Below are positions 1-5,062 of a DNA stretch of 5,062 nucleotides, one piece after another. The translations under genes were made by a program, and so were the position numbers. Positions within the stretch are counted from its first letter, which is position 1. Each line of letters opens with the position of its first letter. Location: NCBI GenBank assembly GCA_017412265.1, contig JAFPYK010000214.1:1-5062 (forward strand), given 5' to 3'. The DNA comes from Lachnospiraceae bacterium (GTDB taxonomy: Bacteria > Bacillota > Clostridia > Lachnospirales > Lachnospiraceae). The notes beneath the pieces were generated by a model, which saw only the letters and a list, made by a program, of their open reading frames with translations, ran no database searches and was not told the origin of the DNA.

Positions 1-13
1 ACTGCCCGGCAAG

Positions 14-46
14 AAAAAGACCGGAAGCAGTCTCCCGCTTCCGGTC
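14..46 (-). terminator. Intrinsic terminator of the SPFH/zinc-ribbon gene
   Basis: Read on the minus strand, GACCGGAAGC (37-46) pairs perfectly with GCTTCCGGTC (19-28) around an 8-nt loop. A TTTTT run follows at 14-18. The hairpin begins about 22 nt past the TAA stop of the leftward gene, which is the expected position for a Rho-independent terminator. Confidence 0.9.
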
Positions 47-67
47 CTGTGTTCATGTTAAAACAGC

Positions 68-1381
68 TTATTTCACGATGTCTTCCTCACCGAAGGGATC
101 GCCGCACTCCGGGCAGAATTTCGGAGGATGCGCCGGATCTTCCGGCTCCCAGCCGCACTTGTCGCACTTGTACAGCAGCTCGCCCGCCGGCTTCTTCGCA
201 CCGCACTCGCTGCAGAACTTGCCCTTGTTGACATGTCCGCAGGTCGGGCACTTCCAACCCGCGGCCTCTTCCGGCTTCTTCGTGCCGCACTCCGGGCAGA
301 ACTTGCCGGTCACCTGCTTGCCGCAGGTCGGGCAAGTCCATGCATCGGCCGGAGCCTGAGGCTGAGCCTGGTTCTGGGCCGCCATGTTGTACAGGTTCTG
401 GGCGTTCACGCCGCCGGCCTGGGTGGCCATATTCATGCCCATGAAGCCGATGGCCGCGCCGCCGGAATTCTTGGCCGCATCCTGCATCGCCTGCGCCTGT
501 GCGCCGATCAGGGTTGCCGCGCCGAGACCCGGATCCTTGTAAGCTGCGGTCTTCTGCATCTCCTTGAGCATCTTCTCGTCTTCCTCGCTGGCCTTCAGGC
601 TGGAGATGCCGAAGGAAACGATGGACAGGCCGCGAAGCTTGCTCCACTTCTCGCTCAGCGCGTCATTCAGAGCGTCCGCCATCTCGGTGGTATGGCCCAC
701 AACCGCGGAATAACGGATGCCCATCTCGGACATCTTCGCAAATGCAGGCTGCAGAGCGGTCAGAAGCTCGCTCTTGAGCTGGCTCTCGATCTGGTCTCTG
801 GTATATCTGGTCGTCACATTGCCGCAGACATTCGTATAGAACAGGATCGGGTCCACGATCCGGTAGCTGTACTCACCGAAGCAGCGCAGAGAGATGTCGA
901 TGTCGATGCCCGCTCTCTGGTCCACCACACGGAAAGGAACCGGATTCGCCGTGCCGTACTTGTTGCCGATCAGCTCCTTGGTGTTGAAATAATAAACTCT
1001 CTGATCCTTCGCCACGTCTCCCCCGAAGGTAATTCTCTTACCGATCTGTGCGAAGGTCTCCTTGATGCTGGACCAGAGGTTGCCGGTGAAGATCGAAGGA
1101 GAGGTCGAAGCATCGTAAATGAACTCGCCGGGCTCCGCGCACAGCTCCGCGACCTTGCCCTGATCCACGATGATCATGCACTGGCCGTCGGCAACCGCGA
1201 TCACAGAACCGCTGGTGATGATGTTGTCATTCCCCTTGGTATTCGAAGAACCGGATTTCACTCTCTTCTGGCCCTTGGTTACCAGAACATTCTCCGGAAT
1301 TGCGTCACAGTAGAAGTACTCTTTCCATGTATCCGCAAGAACACCGGATGCAGCAGTTAAAGCAGCTTGAACTAAACCCAT
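68..1381 (-). CDS. SPFH (stomatin/prohibitin-like) domain protein with three C-terminal zinc ribbons, YdjI-like
   Basis: This 437-residue protein belongs to the SPFH-domain group that includes Bacillus subtilis YdjI, often labelled 'virion core protein-like'. In B. subtilis, YdjI works with membrane proteins to recruit the stress protein PspA; a similar membrane-surface or stress role here is inference. The N-terminus (MGLVQAALTA, then WKEYFYCDAIP and VLVTKGQKR) is typical of the family. The SPFH core spans about residues 30-270. A Met/Ala/Gln-rich, probably flexible segment covers about 285-347. Three CxxC...CxxC zinc ribbons follow, with cysteines at 350/353/362/365, 378/381/390/393 and 406/409/423/426. 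I see no signal peptide or transmembrane helix, so it should be cytoplasmic and membrane-peripheral at most. The start is fixed by GAAAGGAG (1389-1396), 7 nt before the ATG. The gene stands alone with its own extended -10 promoter and terminator. The broad family is clear, the biological role is not. Confidence 0.9.
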   Translation of the reverse strand: MGLVQAALTAASGVLADTWKEYFYCDAIPENVLVTKGQKRVKSGSSNTKGNDNIITSGSVIAVADGQCMIIVDQGKVAELCAEPGEFIYDASTSPSIFTGNLWSSIKETFAQIGKRITFGGDVAKDQRVYYFNTKELIGNKYGTANPVPFRVVDQRAGIDIDISLRCFGEYSYRIVDPILFYTNVCGNVTTRYTRDQIESQLKSELLTALQPAFAKMSEMGIRYSAVVGHTTEMADALNDALSEKWSKLRGLSIVSFGISSLKASEEDEKMLKEMQKTAAYKDPGLGAATLIGAQAQAMQDAAKNSGGAAIGFMGMNMATQAGGVNAQNLYNMAAQNQAQPQAPADAWTCPTCGKQVTGKFCPECGTKKPEEAAGWKCPTCGHVNKGKFCSECGAKKPAGELLYKCDKCGWEPEDPAHPPKFCPECGDPFGEEDIVK

Positions 1382-1409
1382 AGTGTTTCTCCTTTCGTTC
1401 TCAGGCAGC

Positions 1410-1422
1410 GTCCGAAGCGGAC
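1410..1422 (-). other. Small 5'-leader hairpin of the SPFH gene
   Basis: On the minus strand GTCCG-CTT-CGGAC forms a 5-bp stem with a 3-nt loop in the untranslated leader, just upstream of the ribosome binding site at 1389-1396. It could stabilise the transcript or affect initiation. No known riboswitch is recognisable in this short leader. Confidence 0.35.
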
Positions 1423-1426
1423 TCTG

Positions 1427-1437
1427 CTCAACTTGAG
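1427..1437. promoter_or_regulatory. Dyad at the SPFH transcription start
   Basis: CTCAA-C-TTGAG is an 11-bp inverted repeat with one central base. It begins 3 bp downstream of the minus-strand TATAAT and therefore covers the expected transcription start near 1434. That is a plausible repressor operator position, but with 5-bp arms it could be chance. Confidence 0.3.
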
Positions 1438-1440
1438 TTT

Positions 1441-1449
1441 ATTATACCA
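1441..1449 (-). promoter_or_regulatory. Extended -10 promoter of the SPFH gene
   Basis: The minus strand reads TGGTATAAT here, a perfect TATAAT preceded by the extended -10 TGn motif. At a 17-bp spacing the -35 region (about 1464-1469) reads TATCAT, which is poor, so recognition probably depends on the extended -10. The leader would be about 50 nt. This is the only sigma-A-like promoter seen upstream of the gene. Confidence 0.75.
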
Positions 1450-1492
1450 CATCTTTTTTCTAAATGATATAGAGAATTCGAAGCTGATTTGC

Positions 1493-1521
1493 TTGACGCG
1501 GCAGGAATCCTGGGCTACAAT
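1493..1521 (+). promoter_or_regulatory. Sigma-A-type promoter of the citrate synthase gene
   Basis: TTGACG (1493-1498) and TACAAT (1516-1521) are separated by exactly 17 bp, each one mismatch from consensus. The expected start is near 1528, giving a leader of roughly 40 nt. The spacer contains the dyad CAGGA-A-TCCTG (1502-1512). The promoter is divergent from the SPFH promoter at 1441-1449. Confidence 0.85.
1502..1512. promoter_or_regulatory. Dyad inside the citrate synthase promoter spacer
   Basis: CAGGA-A-TCCTG is an 11-bp inverted repeat around one central base. It lies wholly between the -35 and -10 elements, where a bound regulator would block or reshape polymerase contact. The regulator is unknown. 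The arms are short, so confidence is limited. Confidence 0.35.
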
Positions 1522-1530
1522 GTGGCTTAT

Positions 1531-1556
1531 ATTTTGAAGGCATTTATATTCAAAAT
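1531..1556. promoter_or_regulatory. Inverted repeat in the citrate synthase leader
   Basis: ATTTTGAA (1531-1538) and TTCAAAAT (1549-1556) are perfect 8-bp inverted repeats separated by 10 nt. They sit just after the expected transcription start and directly abut the GGGGGA ribosome binding site (1557-1562). The element could be a DNA operator bound by a dimeric regulator or an AU-rich RNA hairpin next to the ribosome binding site. In Bacillus the citrate synthase gene is controlled by CcpC and CcpA, but I do not recognise either consensus here. Confidence 0.45.
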
Positions 1557-1568
1557 GGGGGAATCATT

Positions 1569-2945
1569 ATGCATACTGAATTGATGAACATGGATGAGAG
1601 CCAGCTCAACGACTTAAGGACACTCACAGAGCATTACGATGAGTATAACCGGATCAATCCCCGGGCTCTGCAGTCCCAGGCCGTCAAGCTCGGCCTGCGC
1701 AACTCCGACGGCTCCGGCGTGGTGGCCGGCATCACCAGGATCTGTAACGTTCACGGCTATATCATGAATGAAGGCGAGAAGGTCGGCGTGGAAGGCGAGC
1801 TGACCTACCGCGGCATCCCGGTGCAGGATATCATCAACGGCTGCATCGCCGAGGACCGCTACAGCTTCGAGGAGACTGCCTTCCTGCTTCTGCAGGGCTA
1901 CCTGCCCAACCGTCACCAGACGAAGATCTTCTATGACATCCTCTCCGAGTGCCACCAGCTCCCGGAGAATTTCACCGAGGACATCATCATGAAGGTTGCG
2001 AGCCCGAACATCATGAACATGCTTGCGCGCTCGGTCCTGGCCCTCTACACCTACGATCCGAACCCGGAGGACACCTCCCTGGACAACGTCATGCGCCAGT
2101 CGATGGAGCTCCTGGCCCGCATGCCCGCCATCATGGCGGCCGCCTACCAGGTGAAGCGCCGTATCTATGACGGCAAGAGCATGTACCTGCACAACCCGAA
2201 GGCCGAATATTCCACGGCCCAGAACATCCTGCGCATGCTGCGCTCGAACAAGACCTTTGCCGAGGAAGAGGCCAAGCTTCTGGACCTGTGCCTGACGCTG
2301 CACAGTGAGCACGGCGGCGGTAACAACTCCACCTTCGCGGTGCGTGTCCTCTCCTCCTCCAAGACCGACACCTACTCGGCGATCTCCGCCGGTATCGGCT
2401 CCCTGAAGGGCCCCCGCCACGGCGGCGCCAACTACAAGGTCATCGAGCAGCTCGAGTACCTGAAGGGCAACATCCGCGACTGGAAGGACGACGACGAGAT
2501 CCGCGAGTATCTGCGCAAGGTTCTCCGCAAGGAAGCCGGCGACCGCTCCGGCCTGATCTACGGCATGGGCCACGCGGTCTACACCCTGTCCGACCCTCGT
2601 CAGAAGCTGCTCAAGGAGAACGCCTTAAAGCTCGCCGAAGGCACGGACTTCTACGACGAATTCATGCTCTTAGACGCGATCGAGCGCCTGTCTCCGGATC
2701 TCCTTCGTGAGAAATGGAACTCCGACCGCCCGGTCTGCGCCAACATCGACCTCTACTCCGGCCTGGTCTATAGGATGCTGCGCATCCCGGACGAACTGCA
2801 CACCGCCATCTTCGCCACTGCGCGAACCGCCGGCTGGTGCGCGCACCGTCTCGAAGAGCTCAACACCTGCAATAAGATCATCCGTCCGGCTTACCGGCCG
2901 ACGTTTACCCAGCAGGAGTACCGTCCGCTCATGGAGCGAGACTGA
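1569..2945 (+). CDS. Citrate synthase
   Basis: This 458-residue cytosolic enzyme condenses oxaloacetate with acetyl-CoA to give citrate and CoA. In anaerobic Firmicutes this usually feeds the oxidative branch to 2-oxoglutarate and glutamate. The citrate synthase triad is visible: His284 in GPRHGGAN, His335 in GMGHAVY and Asp394 in NIDLYSG. The oxaloacetate-contacting His248 lies in SEHGGGNNSTF, and Arg344 lies in DPR. The common GHRVY motif reads GHAVY here; I believe this occurs in clostridial relatives, so it is not taken as a defect. An N-terminal stretch of about 60 residues precedes the conserved core, giving a length slightly above the 430 or so of E. coli GltA. The start is supported by GGGGGA (1557-1562), 6 nt before the ATG, and by the promoter at 1493-1521. 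The gene is monocistronic, ending in TGA before a strong terminator. A 2-methylcitrate synthase activity cannot be excluded by sequence. Confidence 0.95.
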   Translation: MHTELMNMDESQLNDLRTLTEHYDEYNRINPRALQSQAVKLGLRNSDGSGVVAGITRICNVHGYIMNEGEKVGVEGELTYRGIPVQDIINGCIAEDRYSFEETAFLLLQGYLPNRHQTKIFYDILSECHQLPENFTEDIIMKVASPNIMNMLARSVLALYTYDPNPEDTSLDNVMRQSMELLARMPAIMAAAYQVKRRIYDGKSMYLHNPKAEYSTAQNILRMLRSNKTFAEEEAKLLDLCLTLHSEHGGGNNSTFAVRVLSSSKTDTYSAISAGIGSLKGPRHGGANYKVIEQLEYLKGNIRDWKDDDEIREYLRKVLRKEAGDRSGLIYGMGHAVYTLSDPRQKLLKENALKLAEGTDFYDEFMLLDAIERLSPDLLREKWNSDRPVCANIDLYSGLVYRMLRIPDELHTAIFATARTAGWCAHRLEELNTCNKIIRPAYRPTFTQQEYRPLMERD

Positions 2946-2984
2946 TTCACCTTCATATTCCCGAGATCCGATTGAGCATTCCAG

Positions 2985-3027
2985 AAAGAGGAGCAGCCTG
3001 TCTGAGGCCGCTCCTCTTTTTTATTTT
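2985..3027 (+). terminator. Intrinsic terminator after citrate synthase, possibly bidirectional
   Basis: AAAGAGGAGC (2985-2994) pairs with GCTCCTCTTT (3010-3019). After one mismatch, a further GCCT/AGGC stem closes a 5-nt loop. The T-run TTTTTTATTTT follows. It starts 39 nt past the TGA. On the other strand the same hairpin has only a short T tail (CTTTCTGG), so it may weakly terminate the convergent racemase gene, for which no other terminator is visible. Confidence 0.93.
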
Positions 3028-3054
3028 GCATTAATTGTAAGATTCCTTCTTCTC

Positions 3055-3747
3055 TCACTCCCCGCACGCAAGCAACGCAGCCGCCTGCGCGTGAATCAGC
3101 GTCGTATCATACACCGGCACCGGCGAATCCTGCGGACCCACCAGCAGCCCGATCTCCGTGCAGCCGAGGATCACCCCCTGCGCACCGCGCGCCGCCAGTT
3201 CCCGGATCACTCTCCGGTACTCCTCCCGCGACTCCTCACGCAGAATTCCCAGGCACAGCTCCTCGTAAATGACCCGGTTCACCGTCTCAACGTCCTTCTC
3301 CTCCGGGATCAGGACCTCGATGCCGGCCTCCTCCACCTTTCTGCGGTAGAACTCCTGCGTCATCGTGTATTTCGTGCCGAGAAGCCCGACTCTGGCGATC
3401 CCGTCACGCTTGAGCTCCGCCGCGGTCGCCTCCGCGATGTGCACCAGCGGGATGTGAATCCGAGCCTGCACCTGCGGCGCCACCTTGTGCATCGTGTTCG
3501 TGCAGATTAAGAGAAGCTCCGCGCCGGCGCCCTCCAGACGCTCCGCAGCGTCCGCGAGCACCTCGGCGCTCTTCTCCCATTCGCCCGCCGCCTGATACCG
3601 CTCGATCTCCTCAAAATCCACGCTGTAGAGCAGGATTTTGGCCGAGTGCAGGCCCCCGAGCAGCTCCTTCACCTTCTCATTGATCACCTGATAATAGGTG
3701 ACCGTGCTCTCCCAGCTCATTCCTCCGATCAGGCCGATCGTCTTCAT
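3055..3747 (-). CDS. Aspartate/glutamate racemase family protein
   Basis: This 230-residue cytosolic protein belongs to the cofactor-independent Asp/Glu racemase family, which interconverts L- and D-amino acids by a two-base cysteine mechanism. It opens with the family motif KTIGLIGGMSWEST. Both catalytic cysteines are present: Cys82 in ICTNTMHKV and Cys196 in LGCTEIGLL. The TNTMHK context resembles E. coli YgeA and archaeal aspartate racemases more than MurI, so aspartate or a broad range of substrates is more likely than a dedicated glutamate racemase; the exact substrate is inferred. The length matches the family. The start is fixed by AAGGAG (3756-3761), 8 nt before the ATG. It ends in TGA and converges on citrate synthase. 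Upstream, 107 bp separate it from the stop of glgA on the same strand. No clear promoter is visible in that gap, so it may depend partly on read-through from glgA. D-aspartate made here could serve peptidoglycan cross-bridges. Confidence 0.9.
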   Translation of the reverse strand: MKTIGLIGGMSWESTVTYYQVINEKVKELLGGLHSAKILLYSVDFEEIERYQAAGEWEKSAEVLADAAERLEGAGAELLLICTNTMHKVAPQVQARIHIPLVHIAEATAAELKRDGIARVGLLGTKYTMTQEFYRRKVEEAGIEVLIPEEKDVETVNRVIYEELCLGILREESREEYRRVIRELAARGAQGVILGCTEIGLLVGPQDSPVPVYDTTLIHAQAAALLACGE

Positions 3748-3784
3748 AGGTCACACTCCTTCCCGGGACATCCCCCATACCAGA

Positions 3785-3827
3785 GATCCGCAGGCGCCCG
3801 CCCCTCCGGGCAGGACACCTGCGGATC
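3785..3827 (-). other. Composite hairpin between glgA and the racemase gene
   Basis: GATCCGCAGG (3785-3794) and CCTGCGGATC (3818-3827) form a perfect 10-bp outer stem. Inside it GCCCG (3796-3800) pairs with CGGGC (3807-3811). The two stems are offset by 1 nt on one side and 6 nt on the other. The hairpin starts 27 nt past the glgA stop, a terminator-like position. On the minus strand, however, the following bases are TCTGGTATGG, not a U-tract. It may be a weak terminator, a 3'-end stabiliser of the glgA message, or a processing site. Confidence 0.6.
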
Positions 3828-3854
3828 CTCATCCTCTCATCCGCGGCATACAGC

Positions 3855-5062
3855 TCACGGCTTCAGTTCCAGATACAGTTCACGGTACTGTCTCGCAGAC
3901 TGCTCCCAGGAGACGTCCTTGGCCATGTCTCTCTGGACCATCTCGTCCCAGCACCAGCGGTTGGTGAAGAACAGTGTCTTCGCGCGGTTCACCGCGTCTA
4001 AGAGCAGGCCCGGCTCATAGCGGTCAAATGTGAATCCGTTTCCGTCATTGGTAAACTGGTTGTACGGCTGCACCGTATCCTTCAGTCCGCCGGTCTCACG
4101 CACCACCGGCACCGTGCCGTAATGCATGGCGATCAGCTGCGTCAGGCCGCAGGGCTCGAACAGGGAAGGAACCAGCAGGGCGTCCGCGCCCGCGTAGATC
4201 CGGTGCGCTCTTCCCTCATCGTACATGATGTTGGAGCAGACACTTCCCTTGTACTCGTCCTCAAATCTCCGGAACGCGTCCTCATAGCGCTGGTCTCCGG
4301 TGCCAAGCACCACAACCTGCGTGTTGCCGTCCATCAGAGCCGGCAGGATCGCATTGACCAGATCGAGGCCCTTCTGATCCGTCAGGCGCGAGATCAGGCC
4401 GATCACGAACATGTGATCATCCTACGCGAGGCCAAGCTCTTCCTGCAGCGCCCGCTTATTCTCTTTCTTCTTCGCGATCGCGTCCTCCAGGCTGTAACGA
4501 GCCGCAAGCTTCTTATCCTTCGCAGGATTCCACTACTCCACGTCGATACCGTTGACGATGCCGCGAAGCTTGCCGGAATGATAGCGCAGATGCGCGTCCA
4601 GCTGCTCCCCGTAGAACGGTGTCTGGATCTCGCCCGCATAGGTGCCGCTGACCGTTATGATCATGTTCGAGTAGGTCAGGCCGCCCTTTAACATGTTGGC
4701 GTCCTCATAGCCGGTCTTTAAGGCGTCCTTGTTGAACACATACTCCGGAAGTCCGGTCCAGTAGCGGATCGTCGGGATATTGTAGACGCCCTGGAAACGA
4801 AGGTTGTGGATCGTCAGCATGACCTGTGCGTCGCCCACGCCCGTGCCCGCGAACATCGTGCGCAGATAGACCGGCACCAGGCTCGCCTGCCAGTCATGGC
4901 AGTGGATGATGTCCGGAATCCAGTTCAGGTAGTTCAGGGCCGAGAGTGCTGCCTTCGCGAAGAAGCAGAACTTCGGGATATCGTCGATCAGGTTCGTATA
5001 AGGGTTGCCGTAGCTGAAGAAATCATCATTGTCGATGAAATCATAGACCACGCCGTCCCAGA
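3855..5062 (-). CDS. glgA: Glycogen (starch) synthase GlgA, 5'-partial and interrupted by two in-frame TAG codons
   Basis: GlgA is the GT5-family enzyme that transfers glucose from ADP-glucose to the growing alpha-1,4-glucan in the cytoplasm. The frame runs off the right edge, so the N-terminus with the KTGGL motif is missing, roughly 75 residues by comparison with E. coli. Counting the first visible Trp (5058-5060) as residue 1, the N-terminal domain shows HCHDWQ (53-58), IHNL (His85) and IVNGID (Asn170). The C-terminal domain shows SRLTDQKG (Lys230), LGTGD, SLFEPCG (Glu302) and RETGGLKDT. Lys230 and Glu302 are 72 residues apart, as are Lys305 and Glu377 of the E. coli enzyme. TAG codons lie at residues 176 and 213. 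The 36 residues between them, including WNP and RALQEELGL, stay family-like and in frame. The gene ends with TGA. It is either a recently inactivated gene, a gene with UAG read as an amino acid, or two reinitiated halves. The family is certain, expression as one protein is not. Confidence 0.85.
4410..4423 (-). promoter_or_regulatory. Possible internal reinitiation site for the GlgA C-terminal domain
   Basis: On the minus strand AGGA (4423-4420) overlaps the second TAG and lies 7 nt before an in-frame ATG (4412-4410). That ATG starts MFVIGLISRLTDQKG, the first strand of the C-terminal Rossmann domain, and opens a 185-residue frame to the TGA. The spacing suits translation initiation or stop-start coupling, but a 4-nt match is weak and may be coincidental. 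Confidence 0.3.
4422..4424 (-). other. Second in-frame TAG in glgA
   Basis: The minus strand reads GGC CTC GCG TAG GAT GAT CAC, i.e. LGLA-stop-DDH. GlgA homologues continue through this point without a break into the C-terminal domain. The codon is one transition from CAG (Gln); single changes from GAG, AAG, TGG, TCG, TTG or a Tyr codon would also give it. The frame before and after is unchanged. Confidence 0.9.
4533..4535 (-). other. First in-frame TAG in glgA
   Basis: The minus strand reads GAC GTG GAG TAG TGG AAT CCT, i.e. IDVE-stop-WNP. In the family NGID is followed by a few variable residues and then W/Y-NP, so the TAG replaces a variable position directly before WNP. The conserved WNP immediately downstream shows that the frame is kept. 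Confidence 0.9.

Noticed and set aside
128..1360. Long plus-strand open frame of about 410 codons opposite the SPFH gene
   Set aside because: It mirrors the codon periodicity of the GC-rich SPFH gene on the other strand, has no recognisable domain, and produces Arg/Leu/His-rich low-quality sequence. It is an antisense shadow.
1382..1568. Riboswitch in one of the two leaders of the divergent region
   Set aside because: Both leaders are only about 40-50 nt long and contain simple hairpins, too short for a known riboswitch class with an expression platform.
1614..2573. Minus-strand open frame of about 319 codons opposite citrate synthase
   Set aside because: Rich in Val, Ala, Gly, Leu and His with no family motifs; it overlaps a fully supported enzyme gene and is explained by the complement of its codon bias.
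2707..3510. Plus-strand open frame running from citrate synthase through the terminator into the racemase gene
   Set aside because: It crosses a strong terminator and two confident genes in other frames, and its Arg/Ser/Pro-rich product looks non-coding.
4422..4535. Pyrrolysine insertion at the TAG codons
   Set aside because: Pyrrolysine is known mainly from methylamine methyltransferases. Neither site is a catalytic position in GlgA, and no pyl genes are visible. It is not favoured over reassignment, mutation or error.
4122..4691. Plus-strand open frame opposite the glgA TAG region
   Set aside because: The minus strand encodes unmistakable GlgA motifs over this stretch; the opposite frame has no family features.
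4533..5051. A separate gene starting at GTG 5049-5051
   Set aside because: The same frame continues upstream as W-D-G to the window edge, and the content is the interior of a GT5 domain, so the GTG is an internal valine.

Overview
The window looks like a piece of chromosome from an anaerobic gut-type Firmicute, probably a Clostridia/Lachnospiraceae-like organism with a GC content well above 50%. This rests on the protein families (a clostridial-style citrate synthase, an SPFH protein with C-terminal zinc ribbons, a bacterial GT5 glycogen synthase), strong AGGAG-type ribosome binding sites and Bacillus/Clostridium-like sigma-A promoters. The exact taxon is inferred. No mobile element, CRISPR array, tRNA or rRNA is visible.

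Layout, left to right. (1) 1-67 holds an intrinsic terminator that ends the leftward SPFH/zinc-ribbon gene at 68-1381. (2) 1382-1568 is a compact divergent control region. It carries an extended -10 promoter firing left into the SPFH gene, a near-consensus TTGACG-17-TACAAT promoter firing right into citrate synthase, and several short dyads placed on or beside the promoter elements. (3) 1569-2945 is an intact citrate synthase with its catalytic triad. (4) 2946-3054 is a convergent intergenic region with a strong hairpin terminator. (5) 3055-3747 is a leftward two-cysteine aspartate/glutamate racemase. (6) 3748-3854 contains a long composite hairpin without a U-tract. (7) 3855-5062 is a leftward glycogen synthase whose N-terminus lies beyond the right edge.

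The most notable observation is in the glycogen synthase. The reading frame is intact and family-like from the right edge to its TGA stop, but two TAG codons interrupt it 37 codons apart (4533-4535 and 4422-4424). There is no frameshift, and the 36 residues between them still read as GlgA. Both fall in the linker between the two Rossmann domains, and the second overlaps a Shine-Dalgarno-like AGGA 7 nt before an ATG that opens the C-terminal domain. The four genes otherwise stop with TAA or TGA. Options are recent double nonsense mutation, UAG decoded as an amino acid, or a split/reinitiated two-piece enzyme. The window cannot decide between them.

The genes do not form one pathway. Citrate synthase (carbon entry to 2-oxoglutarate/glutamate), the Asp/Glu racemase (D-amino acids) and GlgA (carbon storage) are all central or wall-related metabolism. 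The SPFH protein is probably an envelope-stress or membrane-associated scaffold. Only glgA and the racemase gene are co-oriented neighbours that might share a transcript.
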